DNA of 64,000 nt from Saccharopolyspora erythraea (lineage in GTDB: Bacteria; Actinomycetota; Actinomycetes; Mycobacteriales; Pseudonocardiaceae). A program made the position numbers and the translations under genes. Below the pieces are notes generated by a model. It was not told the DNA's origin, did no database searches, and saw only the letters and a list, made by a program, of their open reading frames with translations. Shown one piece after another: positions 48,747-57,231 of this stretch (positions are counted from its first letter, which is position 1; each line of letters starts with the position of its first letter). The stretch is taken from contig NZ_CP054839.1 of the NCBI RefSeq assembly GCF_018141105.1, forward strand, positions 930,001 through 994,000, in the 5' to 3' direction.

Positions 48747-49097
48747 TCATGCTGCGGTGAGTCCGAGCGCGAGCGACGCGGTGGCCAGCAGCAGGAACGC
48801 CGCGGGGTAGGGCACGTCGGAGCGGCAGCGGGCGCGTGCGACGGTGGCGACGGCGCCGATGAAGTACAGGAAGAGCCCGGCCGCGGCGGCGATTCCGATC
48901 CACGGCACGGCGATGCCGGCCAGGAGGCCCAGGGCGCCCGCCGTCTTCACCGCGCCGAGCGGGTAGATCCACGAGTGCGGCAGGCCGTACTTCGACATGT
49001 TGCCGAGAACCCACTTGGAGCGGGCGAAATCGACGGCCGCGGCCGCGAGGTTGCACAGAGCGGTAATGATCGTCACGGTGACGTAGGCGGTGAACAC
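48747..49097 (-). CDS. DoxX-family membrane protein
   Basis: 116 residues with four membrane helices (YVTVTIITALCNLAAAAVDF, PLGAVKTAGALGLLAGIAVP and two more), the size and pattern of DoxX-like proteins; the conserved SWIYPLGAVKTAGALGL block is present. Such proteins sit in the cytoplasmic membrane and some interact with thiol redox partners; no function is assigned for this subgroup. The GTG at 49097 has GGAGC upstream. It is divergent from a LysR gene 105 bases away, a common arrangement in which LysR controls its neighbour. Confidence 0.85.
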   Translation of the reverse strand: MFTAYVTVTIITALCNLAAAAVDFARSKWVLGNMSKYGLPHSWIYPLGAVKTAGALGLLAGIAVPWIGIAAAAGLFLYFIGAVATVARARCRSDVPYPAAFLLLATASLALGLTAA

Positions 49098-49190
49098 GCG
49101 CTGCTCCTTTCCCGTGCGGACGGAAGATGTCGGCCGATCGACGGTTCAACCGTGACGCGCTGTCGGCTCGGCGTCCAATACCTGTGTCTA

Positions 49191-49196
49191 TAACCT
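49191..49196 (+). promoter_or_regulatory. -10 box of the LysR gene
   Basis: TAACCT lies 6 bases before the LysR ATG, so the transcript is likely leaderless. Direct repeats of CCTGT (49181-49185 and 49194-49198) flank it, a possible autoregulatory site. Confidence 0.4.
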
Positions 49197-49202
49197 GTAG
49201 GC

Positions 49203-50108
49203 ATGGACGTGGACACCCGGCTGGTGCGCTACTTCGCCGCGGTCGCCGAGGAAGGCAGCCTCACGCGCGCCGCGCAGCGCCTCTACGTCTCGCAGCCGGC
49301 GCTCACCAAGCAGATCAAGCAGTTGGAGGCCCTGCTCGGGGTGCGCCTGTTCACGCGGTCACGCGCCGGGATGGCGCTGACCGAGGCGGGACAGGTTCTC
49401 GCGGAACGCGCGCCGGCGCTGCTCGCCACCTGCGACGACGCGTTGCGGGACACCAAGAGCGCCGCGCGTCGGGCGGCGAGGGTGCTGCGGATCGGGTTCC
49501 TCGCCAGCGCCGCCAACGAGCCGACGCAGGACATCATCGCCAGGTTCGGCGTCGTGCGGCCGGGATGGCGCGTGGACATGCGGCAGGCGACGTGGTCGGA
49601 GCCGACCGCGGGCCTGTCCGAAGGTGACGTCGACGCCGCCCTGCTGCGGCTGCCGTTCCCGGGGCAGGAAGCACTGCGCGTCGAGGTCCTGCTCACCGAG
49701 CCCCGTTGCGTCGCGCTGCCCGCCAGCCACCCGCTGGCTGAATGCGACGCGATCCCGTTCAGCGAGTTGTGGGACGAGCCGTTCGTCGCCGCGCCGCCCG
49801 AGACCGGCGCGTTCCGCGACTACTGGCTGGCCGCCGACGAGCGCGACGGTCGCCCTCCGCGCATAGGCGCGACCACCGACCAGCCCGACGACTGGCTCCA
49901 GGCCATCGCCAACGGCTACGGCGTCGCCCTCGCCCCCGAGTCCGCGGCGCGCTTCTACTCACGTCCCGGCGTCGTCTACCGGCCGGTCATCGGCGTGAGC
50001 CCCAGCCGGGTCGGAATCGTGTGGCCACCCGCAGCCGACGCGAACCCGGTGGTCCAGGACTTCGTCGACTGCTGCCTGGAGGTCATGGGGAAGACCCGCG
50101 AGCGGTGA
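49203..50108 (+). CDS. LysR-family transcriptional regulator
   Basis: 301 residues. N-terminal winged helix RLVRYFAAVAEEGSLTRAAQ with recognition helix SQPALTKQIKQLEALLGV, then a two-lobed periplasmic-binding-like effector domain from about 90 to 290 (VLRIGFLASAANEPTQDI, HPLAECDAIPFSELWDEPFV). It is divergent from the DoxX gene and could activate it. Effector unknown. The start is supported by the TAACCT box 6 bases upstream. Confidence 0.93.
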   Translation: MDVDTRLVRYFAAVAEEGSLTRAAQRLYVSQPALTKQIKQLEALLGVRLFTRSRAGMALTEAGQVLAERAPALLATCDDALRDTKSAARRAARVLRIGFLASAANEPTQDIIARFGVVRPGWRVDMRQATWSEPTAGLSEGDVDAALLRLPFPGQEALRVEVLLTEPRCVALPASHPLAECDAIPFSELWDEPFVAAPPETGAFRDYWLAADERDGRPPRIGATTDQPDDWLQAIANGYGVALAPESAARFYSRPGVVYRPVIGVSPSRVGIVWPPAADANPVVQDFVDCCLEVMGKTRER

Positions 50109-50191
50109 GCACCGGCGATCGAACACGAGGTGCTCGACGCAGCCGTTGTTAACATTCATTTCCGCATCTGGATTCGGACCTGGAGGCCGGA

Positions 50192-50812
50192 GTGGCCCGC
50201 AAGCGGCTGACGCGCGAGGAGAGCAGGCAGGAGACCCGGGCTCGGCTGCTCGAGTCGGCGGCGGAGCTGTTCGCCGAGCGCGGGGTCAACGGAGCGTCGG
50301 TCGAGCAGATCGCAGAGGGCGCCGGCTACAGCCGGGGCGCCTTCTACGGCAACTTCGCCGACAAGCACGAACTGGTGGTCGAGCTGCTCAAGCACCGGAC
50401 GCTGCGTGAGCTGGACGAGGTCACCGCCATCGCGCGGAAGCCGGAACCGTTCGCGGCGTTGCGCGAGTGGCACAAGGAGCGCGCCGAACACCTGGTGGGC
50501 TGGCTGTCGCTGCGGGCGGAACTGCTGCTCTACGCGCTGCGCAACCCCTCCTTCCGGCCGCAGATGGCGGAGCGCGAACGCATCGCCCGGGACGCGCACG
50601 CGGGCAGCATCGAAGCCACCTTCTCCTCACTCGGCGTCGAACCGCCCGCCGACCCGGCCTTCCTGGCGCTGATCGTGCACGCGCTGGAGGACGGGCTGCT
50701 CGTCCAGCGGCTGCTGTCCCCGGACGAGGTCTCCGACGGGGTGGTCGTCGACGCGGTCGAGCTGCTGATGCGCTCCTGGTCGGCGGCCGGGGCGGCGAAG
50801 GGCGACTCCTGA
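50192..50812 (+). CDS. TetR-family transcriptional regulator
   Basis: 206 residues with the TetR DNA-binding helices LLESAAELFAERGVNGASVE then QIAEGAGYSRGAFYGNFADK (residues 20-60) and an all-helical ligand domain. GTG at 50192 has GGAGG about 5 bases upstream. TGTTAACA, an 8-bp palindrome upstream of the start (near 50149), and the 14-bp palindrome at 50832-50845 after the gene are candidate binding sites. It lies directly before the truncated HipA-like gene. Confidence 0.92.
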   Translation: MARKRLTREESRQETRARLLESAAELFAERGVNGASVEQIAEGAGYSRGAFYGNFADKHELVVELLKHRTLRELDEVTAIARKPEPFAALREWHKERAEHLVGWLSLRAELLLYALRNPSFRPQMAERERIARDAHAGSIEATFSSLGVEPPADPAFLALIVHALEDGLLVQRLLSPDEVSDGVVVDAVELLMRSWSAAGAAKGDS

Positions 50813-50831
50813 TATTCGATAGCGCATTCAG

Positions 50832-50848
50832 ATACAGATCTGTATTTT
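50832..50848 (+). promoter_or_regulatory. palindrome overlapping a -10 box before the HipA-like remnant
   Basis: ATACAGATCTGTAT (50832-50845) is a perfect 14-bp palindrome. TATTTT (50843-50848) overlaps it and lies 7 bases before the ATG at 50856, a leaderless -10 position. It may be a site for the TetR protein just upstream. Confidence 0.5.
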
Positions 50849-50855
50849 AGCTGTC

Positions 50856-51356
50856 ATGTCAGCCGGACTCGCGCACGTCAGCGCGACGCGATACATCACG
50901 CCCCTGCGCGAAGGCGGATCCCTGCCCGGCCTGATGGAGGCCGACGACCTCGGCACCTACGTCGTGAAGTTCACCGGGGCGGGACAGGGGCGCAAGGTCC
51001 TGGTCGCGGAGGTGATCTGCGCCGAGCTGGCGCGCGGGCTCGGGCTGCCGGTTCCGAGGCTGGTCGCGGTCGAGCTGGAAGTCGCGCCGGCCGCGACCGA
51101 GCCCGATCCGGAGGTGCAGGAGCTGCTGCGGGCCAGCGCCGGGCTCAACCTCGGTGTCGACTTCCTGCCCGGCGCGCTCGACTTCGACCCGGGCGCGTTC
51201 GCGATGGACCCGGCGCTGGCCGGCCGGGTGCTCTGGTTCGACGCGCTGCACGCGGGCGTGGAGGCCCAGGTCAGGCCGGGCCACAGGCGTGGGGACCACG
51301 CCGAGCGGGCCACGAAGAGATCACTTCGGCGGCCCTCGCGGCGGCCCGCGCCGTAG
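50856..51356 (+). pseudogene. truncated HipA-like kinase
   Basis: The first ~125 residues match the N-terminal half of HipA-like (PI3K-fold) proteins: ATRYITPLREGGSLPGLMEA, DDLGTYVVKFTGAGQGRKVL, VAEVICAELARGLGLPVPRL and ALAGRVLWFDAL. After WFDAL the expected active-site continuation (N-x-D-R with the catalytic Asp and the D-H-G-A metal motif) is missing; instead about 40 unrelated Arg/Pro-rich residues lead to the stop. The nucleotide sequence after 51240 does not contain the rest in another frame. The gene is therefore probably inactive, yet its promoter palindrome is intact. Confidence 0.7.
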
Positions 51357-51460
51357 GTCGTACAAGGGGCATGGCACCCTGGTAGAGCTGACCCTGCGGG
51401 TACGGCTGTGCAGGTGCGCCCCGGGATGACGTGGACCGGGCGATGACCAGGAGTGGTTGA

Positions 51461-52510
51461 GTGTTCGACTTTATCCTCTATCCGGTGTCGGCCATCTTGT
51501 GGTTCTGGCACAAGATCTTCGGCTTCGTGCTCGGCCCGGACAACGGCTTCGCCTGGGCGCTCTCGGTGTTCTTCCTGGTCTTCTCGCTGCGGGTGGTGCT
51601 GCTCAAGCCCGCCATCAGCCAGATGCGCTCCGGTCGCAAGATGCAGAAGTTCGCCCCGCAGATCCAGAAGCTGCGGGAGAAGCACAAGAACGACCGCCAG
51701 CGCATGGCGCAGGAGATGCAGAAGCTGCAGTCCGAGCACGGGGTGAACCCGCTCGGCGGCTGCCTGCCCGCCCTCCTGCAGATCCCGGTGTTCCTGAGCC
51801 TGTTCACCGTGCTGCGCGACTTCAAGCCCGGCGCGCCCAGCAACTACATCTTCGACGCCGACGGCGTCCGCTCGTTCGTCGAGGCCGACATCTTCGGGGC
51901 CAAGCTGTCGAACTGGATCGTCCAGTCCGACCAGGAGCTCGCGCTGTTCGGCACCACGCGGGCCGACATGATCATGGTCGGCGTCCCGCTGATGATCATC
52001 GCCTCGGTCGCCACGTTCTTCTCGATGCGCATCTCGATGAAGCGGCAGACCGAGGCCGCCATGGCCAACCCCCAGACGGCCATGATGGGCAAGCTGATGA
52101 TGTACATCGCGCCCGTCGGCGCGATCGTGTCGGGCCCGTTCCTGCCGATCGCGGTGCTGCTGTACTGGATGGCGAACAACTTCTGGACCCTGGGGCAGGC
52201 GCACTTCCTGACCAACAAGATCGACCGCGAGGAGCAGAAGGCCAAGGAGGCCGAGATCGCGGCGAAGAAGGAGGCGCCGCGGCCCAAGCCCGGCCAGAAG
52301 CCCGCCGCGAAGCAGTCGCAGGTGGAGGTCCAGCCGCCGGACTCGAACGGGACCGAGACGGTGACCGCGGAGAAGACCGGCGCTGGGCAGAACAAGTCCG
52401 CCAACGGACAGCGCGCGGGCGGTCGGCCGGGCGGCAAGAAGACGCAGTCGAAGAACCGGCCGGGCAAGCAGGCCGCCTCGGCGAAGAAGGGGCAGCGGAA
52501 ACGACGCTAG
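51461..52510 (+). CDS. YidC/Oxa1-family membrane protein insertase
   Basis: 349 residues with five membrane segments. The YidC pattern is clear: first helix YPVSAILWFWHKIFGFVL, the cytoplasmic loop LREKHKNDRQRMAQEMQKLQ, and GVNPLGGCLPALLQIPVFLS. The C-terminal ~100 residues are very basic (RPGGKKTQSKNRPGKQAASA), useful for ribosome contact. The main yidC of these bacteria sits beside rnpA/rpmH near the origin, which is not here, so this is probably a second paralogue. GTG at 51461 has AGGAG upstream. It ends in a canonical terminator. Confidence 0.92.
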   Translation: MFDFILYPVSAILWFWHKIFGFVLGPDNGFAWALSVFFLVFSLRVVLLKPAISQMRSGRKMQKFAPQIQKLREKHKNDRQRMAQEMQKLQSEHGVNPLGGCLPALLQIPVFLSLFTVLRDFKPGAPSNYIFDADGVRSFVEADIFGAKLSNWIVQSDQELALFGTTRADMIMVGVPLMIIASVATFFSMRISMKRQTEAAMANPQTAMMGKLMMYIAPVGAIVSGPFLPIAVLLYWMANNFWTLGQAHFLTNKIDREEQKAKEAEIAAKKEAPRPKPGQKPAAKQSQVEVQPPDSNGTETVTAEKTGAGQNKSANGQRAGGRPGGKKTQSKNRPGKQAASAKKGQRKRR

Positions 52511-52532
52511 GTGACTCGAGCCGACTCGGGTG

Positions 52533-52564
52533 GGCCCGCGATCCGAACGGATCGCGGGCCTTTT
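52533..52564 (+). terminator. Rho-independent terminator of the yidC paralogue
   Basis: GGCCCGCGATCC and GGATCGCGGGCC pair perfectly over 12 bp around GAAC, followed by TTTT. Confidence 0.9.
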
Positions 52565-52808
52565 CGCGTGCGGGTGGGCGGGCGCCTGGGCGGGCATGGT
52601 GCGGTACCGGCAGCGGGAGTCTTGTCGCAGCACCTCGCCCGGGCGGAGGGTGAACGCGGACGTGCCTGACGGCGAGCCCAAGCACGTGAGGCGCCCGTCG
52701 GCATGTGGGCCGACCAGGATGGTTCGCCGACCAGGGCCCCGTCGACCAGCGGGCCATGCCCGCTCGCCGACCAGCGGGCCCACAGCAACCCGCCCGCCGA
52801 CATGGCGA

Positions 52809-52834
52809 AGGGGCCCGGCATGCGCCGGGCCCCT
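52809..52834 (-). terminator. terminator hairpin of the sortase operon
   Basis: AGGGGCCCGGC and GCCGGGCCCCT pair over 11 bp around ATGC, 15 bases beyond the sortase stop on the minus strand. Confidence 0.65.
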
Positions 52835-52848
52835 CCTGCCGGTCCTCG

Positions 52849-53508
52849 TCAGGCCACCGGGGTGGCGACGACTATGCGGTTCTCGTCGTAGCCGGTGTCG
52901 CCGCCGACGTAGCGGCCGCCGCAGGTGACCAGCACCAGACGGTGCGCCCCACCCTGGCCGAACAGCTCGGCCGCGCGCTGGGGCAGGCTCTCCTTGTCCA
53001 CCGTGACGATCTCCGACACGCGGTAGCGCCAGCTCTTGCCGTCGTCGTCGACGACGGTGACCTCCTGGCCGGCCGAGCTGTCCCACAGCTCGGCGAACGG
53101 GCCGGTCGCTCCCTTCCAGTTCACGTGACCGGCGAGGACCGTCGCGCCCTTCGGCGAGTCGAGCCCGGCGCCCCACCAGGTCGCTTCGGTGACTCCGTCG
53201 GGCACCGGCAGGGTGCCGGAGCGGTCGAGCTCCTTGCGCACCAGTTCCGCCGTGCCTCCTCGCGGCAGGCGGATGGTGCCCGGCGGTTGCCCGGCGGGCA
53301 CGTGCACCGGCTGCGGCGGGAGGGCTTCCTCCGCGACGGCCGGCGGGGCGTGCCGTTCAGCGGCGGGAGCAGGCCCGGCGGCCAGCGGCCGCGGCTGCGT
53401 GCCTCCGGGGAGCAGGGCAGCGGTCACCACGCCGACGACCGCCACCACCGCGACCACGCCCACCGCGAGCAGCGTGATCAGACGACGTCTGTTGGACCGC
53501 ACGGTCAC
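52849..53508 (-). CDS. class F-like sortase
   Basis: 219 residues: a membrane anchor (LITLLAVGVVAVVAVVGVVT), a Pro/Ala linker, and the sortase barrel with catalytic His in ATVLAGHVNWKG, Cys in LVLVTCGGRY and Arg in DENRIVVATP. Class E/F enzymes are the single-sortase type in actinobacteria; the size and motifs fit. They join surface proteins to the wall or to each other. The gene starts inside the end of the surface-protein gene (4-base overlap), so that protein is the natural substrate candidate. Confidence 0.9.
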   Translation of the reverse strand: MTVRSNRRRLITLLAVGVVAVVAVVGVVTAALLPGGTQPRPLAAGPAPAAERHAPPAVAEEALPPQPVHVPAGQPPGTIRLPRGGTAELVRKELDRSGTLPVPDGVTEATWWGAGLDSPKGATVLAGHVNWKGATGPFAELWDSSAGQEVTVVDDDGKSWRYRVSEIVTVDKESLPQRAAELFGQGGAHRLVLVTCGGRYVGGDTGYDENRIVVATPVA

Positions 53509-54929
53509 CCCCGCCCGTTCGCCGAACCCGCCCGGCGGCGCAGCGCGAACCCGCCGAAGGCGGTCGCGACCAGCGCCAGCGCACCGGCCGCGAGCAGGCT
53601 CATCTCGCCGAACTCGACGGTCTCACCGGGGGGCGCGCCCGGGTCGCCGGCCGGGATGCGGATGGGCACGGTGGGGGTGTTCGCCTGGTTCGACAGGCTC
53701 AGCTCCAGCGTCCGGCCAGGCTGGAGGGTGCCCGCGACCGACGGCGGGTTGGTCGCGTCGAACGCCTCCTCGTAGCCCGTGGCTGGTGCGACCTCGGTGA
53801 TCACGACGTCCTGCGGCGTCTTGAGGTCCGGCACGGAGACCGTGCCGTCGGTGCCCGTGGTGACCACGGCGGGCTGCCCGTCCGGCCCGAGCAGCTCGGT
53901 ACCGTCCTGGCGCAGCGCGGGCTTGCCGTCGGCGGCAGTGATGCGCAGCGCGACACCGGCGATGCCGGCCTGGCTCTCGGCGTCGACCTTGCCGATCCGC
54001 ACGGCGCCCGGCGTGGTGACCGCCGTCGTGGCGTCCTCGATCGTGAGCTGCTTCTCGCCGCCGGTGGAGACCACGCGCTGGGTGGTGTCGGGCTGGTTGA
54101 CCGCCTCCTGCACGTACGGCCGGTCGGCCGGGGCGGAGAGCGCGCCGGTGATCTTGGGGTTCGGGCCGGTCGGGGTCACCTTCAGCGCCAGCGGTCCGCC
54201 GTCGGCGGGCGTGGTGACGGTGCCGTCCTCCGCTAGGCCCTCGACCTCGGCGTCGGTCGCGGTGAGCTTGACCGGGACATCGCCGACGCCCTTGCCGTCG
54301 GCGCGCTGCACGGTCAGCGTCCACTCGGCGGCCTGGCCGATGGTCTGGGGCTGCTCGGGGGCGGTGAGCCCGGCCTCCCACGGGCCTCGGTTGGCGACCG
54401 CCTCGTCATGCAGCTTGGTGACCGCGTCCTTGACCTGCTGCGGGAGCTTGGCGAGGTGTCCCTCCATGTCGTAGCCGATGCGCCGGAAGTCGTGGTCCGG
54501 ATCCAGGTCGCCGGCATTTCGCGGCGCGGAAGTCCAGGAGTGCAGCAGGTGCGCCAGCGCAGCCGCCTTGTCGGCGTCCTGCGTGGTGCCGTAGCGGAGG
54601 AGGAGGTAGGAGATGTTGGCCGCGACGTCCTCGGCGATCGGCTCGCCCCACTTGGTCTTCAGCTCGTCGCCAGGCTTGTATTCCTCACCGCTGTCGGGCG
54701 CGGTCAGCGCGAACTGCACGCACCAGACCTGACGGCCGTTGACGACGTAGGAGCCGAGCCAGTCGCGCTCCGGCTGCGGGTTTCCCACGTAGGGCTGACC
54801 GGGTCTGGTCTCGTGGCCGAGTCCTTCCTGCGGATCGGCCAGAGCTGCCCCTGGCGTCGCCAGGAGCGTTCCCCCAGCGAGCACGGCGGTCCCCAGCACC
54901 GCCGTGACCAACTTCCTGAACGTGCGCAT
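53505..54929 (-). CDS. SpaA-like surface protein with possible thioester domain
   Basis: 474 residues: a signal peptide (RTFRKLVTAVLGTAVLAGG), an N-terminal domain with Cys in RQVWCVQFALTAPDSGEEY and a Gln-rich follow-up (GTTQDADKAAALAH) resembling thioester/TQXA adhesin domains, two Ig-like parts, and a SpaA/Cna-B domain with RIGKVDAESQAGIAGVALRI and VVITEVAPATGYEEAF. A C-terminal membrane helix ends in RRR. The usual LPxTG is missing; the residues before the helix read PPGETVEFGE. The sortase gene overlaps its end, so an unusual sorting motif is likely, or the protein stays membrane-anchored. Confidence 0.85.
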   Translation of the reverse strand: MRTFRKLVTAVLGTAVLAGGTLLATPGAALADPQEGLGHETRPGQPYVGNPQPERDWLGSYVVNGRQVWCVQFALTAPDSGEEYKPGDELKTKWGEPIAEDVAANISYLLLRYGTTQDADKAAALAHLLHSWTSAPRNAGDLDPDHDFRRIGYDMEGHLAKLPQQVKDAVTKLHDEAVANRGPWEAGLTAPEQPQTIGQAAEWTLTVQRADGKGVGDVPVKLTATDAEVEGLAEDGTVTTPADGGPLALKVTPTGPNPKITGALSAPADRPYVQEAVNQPDTTQRVVSTGGEKQLTIEDATTAVTTPGAVRIGKVDAESQAGIAGVALRITAADGKPALRQDGTELLGPDGQPAVVTTGTDGTVSVPDLKTPQDVVITEVAPATGYEEAFDATNPPSVAGTLQPGRTLELSLSNQANTPTVPIRIPAGDPGAPPGETVEFGEMSLLAAGALALVATAFGGFALRRRAGSANGRG

Positions 54930-55379
54930 GCGAGCTCCAGTCTCGGTCGCGGAGGTCAAGGGGCGTCGCGGTGCTCGCTGCGTACTTCGCGTCCCCGAAG
55001 CGCTTACCCCTGGCAGTGAGCACATGACACCCGCCGTGATACTTCCGGTTACGGAACGTGTCTACAAGAGTCCATTCGGTTGATCGAATGGAGCTACGGA
55101 GAGCAGCGGATCGAACCGCGGACCGACGTCTGTTGTCGCCCGTTCAGCCGCAGGTGAGCGCTGGTTCCGACAGGCTCCGGTCACGTGCCGCAACGGGCGT
55201 CAGGGGTTGGCGACGCAACGTGATCGTTACGCGCGCCCAAACCGATACGGGGTAGTTTTGCAACGCGGTGGGGCGCGCGTGCCGATCGAGAGTAAAGTCT
55301 GCTTTACCCGACTTGGGAACTGATCGGTGGGTCCGATCGTTGGTACCGGTGACGGCGCAAACACGCCCAGGAGGATGAG
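54930..55379. promoter_or_regulatory. divergent promoter region with inverted repeat
   Basis: These 450 bases separate the surface protein (minus) and the Bax-inhibitor-like gene (plus). No gene is supported. TCCATTCG (55071-55078) and CGAATGGA (55085-55092) form a perfect 8-bp inverted repeat with a 6-base spacer, 142 bases from the surface-protein start, a likely operator. A/T-rich stretches near 55250 and 55290-55310 may contain the forward promoter. Confidence 0.45.
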
Positions 55380-56177
55380 TTGCGCACAACGAGCAACCCC
55401 GCGTTCAAGAACCTGCCGACGACCGGCGGGTACGCGAACTTCAACCACGGCCAGGGACAGGGCGGCTACGGCACCCCCTTCGGCCAGGCGCCGGCTGCGC
55501 CGCCGCAGACCGCGCGTCCGATGACCATCGACGACGTGGTCACCAAGACCGCCATCACCCTCGCGCTCGCGGTGGTCACCGGCGCGGCAACCTACCTGAT
55601 GGGTCCCGCCGCGCTTGGGCTCGCGCTGCCCGCGGCGATCATCGGGCTGGTGCTGGCGATGGTCGTCATCTTCAAGAAGAAGGTCAGCCCGGCGCTGGTC
55701 ATCGCATACTCGGCGGTCGAGGGCGTGTTCCTCGGCGGCATCAGCTACCTGTTCGCGATGCTGGTCGACAACCCCGGCATCGTCATGCAGGCCATCGCGG
55801 GCACCATGGGTGTCTTCGCGGCGATGCTGGTGGTCTACAAGACCGGTGCGATCCGCGTCACGCCGAAGCTGACCAAGTGGATCATCGGCGCGGTCGCCGG
55901 TGTCGCGGTGCTCATGCTGGTCAACCTGATCGCGAGCTTCTTCGTGTCCGGTGGCCTGGGGCTGCGTAGCGGCGGTGCCCTGGCGATCGCCTTCAGCCTG
56001 CTGTGCATCGGCATCGCGGCGTTCAGCTTCCTGCTGGACTTCGACGCCGCCGACCAGGCCATCAAGGGCGGCGTGGACGCCAAGTTCGCGTGGTACATCG
56101 CCTTCGGCCTGATGACCACCCTGGTGTGGCTGTACCTGGAGATCCTGCGGCTGCTGTCGTACTTCCAGAACGACTAG
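55380..56177 (+). CDS. Bax inhibitor-1/YccA-like membrane protein
   Basis: 265 residues: a Gly/Gln/Pro-rich cytoplasmic N-terminus (about 1-50), then seven membrane helices of the YccA/BI-1 type (pfam Bax1-I), with VIAYSAVEGVFLGGISYLF and LDFDAADQAIKGGVDAKFAW, the latter carrying the Asp pair typical of the family near the C-terminus. Members are membrane-embedded, possibly Ca2+/H+ channels or FtsH partners; no direct role is shown for the bacterial ones. The TTG at 55380 follows AGGAGG by 5 bases; an out-of-frame ATG lies between. It ends in a strong terminator. Confidence 0.9.
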   Translation: MRTTSNPAFKNLPTTGGYANFNHGQGQGGYGTPFGQAPAAPPQTARPMTIDDVVTKTAITLALAVVTGAATYLMGPAALGLALPAAIIGLVLAMVVIFKKKVSPALVIAYSAVEGVFLGGISYLFAMLVDNPGIVMQAIAGTMGVFAAMLVVYKTGAIRVTPKLTKWIIGAVAGVAVLMLVNLIASFFVSGGLGLRSGGALAIAFSLLCIGIAAFSFLLDFDAADQAIKGGVDAKFAWYIAFGLMTTLVWLYLEILRLLSYFQND

Positions 56178-56256
56178 CGGCCGGGCTGACCGTCAGCGGT
56201 CGGCGTGGTCGCAGGACTACTGCGGTCGGCTGGGCTGGCGGTAGCAACAGGCGGTT

Positions 56257-56296
56257 CGAGGCGCCGTCCTCCGCAAGGAGGGCGGCGCCTCGTTTT
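56257..56296 (+). terminator. Rho-independent terminator
   Basis: The 16-base arms from CGAGGCGCC and GGCGCCTCG pair (one G-U) around a GCAA tetraloop, followed by TTTT. It ends the Bax-inhibitor-like transcript. Confidence 0.9.
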
Positions 56297-56379
56297 GCGT
56301 TGGGGCGCCTGCGGGCTTTGCTTTGCGGACGGGGCTTTTTGGTGGCGGACGGGGCTCTTGGCGGGCCGGGCTTCTGTGG

Positions 56380-57075
56380 GGCGACGCCGCGAACGACACG
56401 CCTGCGCGTGTCGGACCTGCCGACGAGCGCGAGTGCCGCGCGCCCCGGACACGCCTCCGGCGTGTCCGGCCTCGTGAGGAGCGCGAGTGCGGCGCGTTCC
56501 GGACACGCGCCGCGCGGAAGACCGTCGGCGAGCACCGAGGGCTGCGCACCCTCGACGCGCCCCGGTGTGTCGGACCTGGTGAGGAGCGGGAGTGCCGTGC
56601 GTCGCGGACGCGCCCCGGTGTGTCGGACCTGGTGAGGAGCGGGAGTGCCGTGCGTCGCGGACGCGCCCCGGTGTGTCGGACCTGGTGAGGAGCGCGAGTG
56701 CGGCGCGTCCCGGACACACCTCCGGTGTCGGACCAGGCCCCGAAGGCGCTCGCCTTCCCGAAGGCGCCCGAGTCCCGAGACTCCCGCCGCCCGGTGCCCG
56801 ACACGTGCCCGCGTGTCAGACCTATCGGCCAGGGTCTACTGCTGCATTCTCGGGTGCGCGCCCGTATGTCAGGCCTGTCGGCGTGGGCGAGTGCTGCGTG
56901 TCCCGACACACCGTCGGCGTGTCGGATCTGCTTACGAGGGCCCAGTTCGGCGGGCCCGACACGGGTCTGGAGTGTCGGGCCAGGCCCCGCGTACGCCCGC
57001 TGGAGGTAAGTGCCGAGTCCGCTGCCCCCAGACACACCTCTGTGTGTCGGACGGGGCGCGTAGGTGCGGGCCGTC
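56380..57075. repeat. degenerate 53-bp tandem repeat array, non-coding
   Basis: GTGTCGG recurs at 56408, 56567, 56620, 56673 and 56725 (a GTGTCCG copy at 56462), i.e. with a period near 53 bp; the units at 56567-56725 are nearly identical. More degenerate copies continue to about 57075. Each unit holds TGTCGGACCTGGTGAGGAGC and a GACAC/GTGTC inverted repeat; CCGGACACGCC-tcc-GGCGTGTCCGG at 56446-56470 is a perfect 11-bp stem. Since 53 is not a multiple of 3, the array cannot be a protein repeat. Together with the flanks it makes a gene-free stretch from 56178 to 57231. Confidence 0.8.
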
Positions 57076-57231
57076 CCGCAGGCGCCCACGTCCAGAGACG
57101 CCTGTCACCCGCCTCCGACACGCCGCAGCCCCCGCCGTCCCGCGGGTCCCCGGCACGCCGCAGGCCCCCGGCACGCCGCAGCGCCCGGACCCACGCGGGG
57201 GCCGGGCGCGACGCCGTGACCGGATCGGCCG

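Larger units (their letters stand above)
52511..52848. other. intergenic region between two terminators
   Basis: No gene is supported. It contains the yidC terminator (52533-52564), a G/C-rich middle of about 240 bases, and the sortase-side hairpin (52809-52834). Confidence 0.5.

Noticed and set aside
56567-56730. Possible CRISPR array
   Set aside because: Units are contiguous and nearly identical over the full 53 bp. There are no unique spacers and no cas genes.
56217-57089. Minus-strand 290-codon frame across the repeat array
   Set aside because: The 53-bp unit is not a multiple of three, so the same DNA is read in changing frames; the product has no consistent repeat and no ribosome site.
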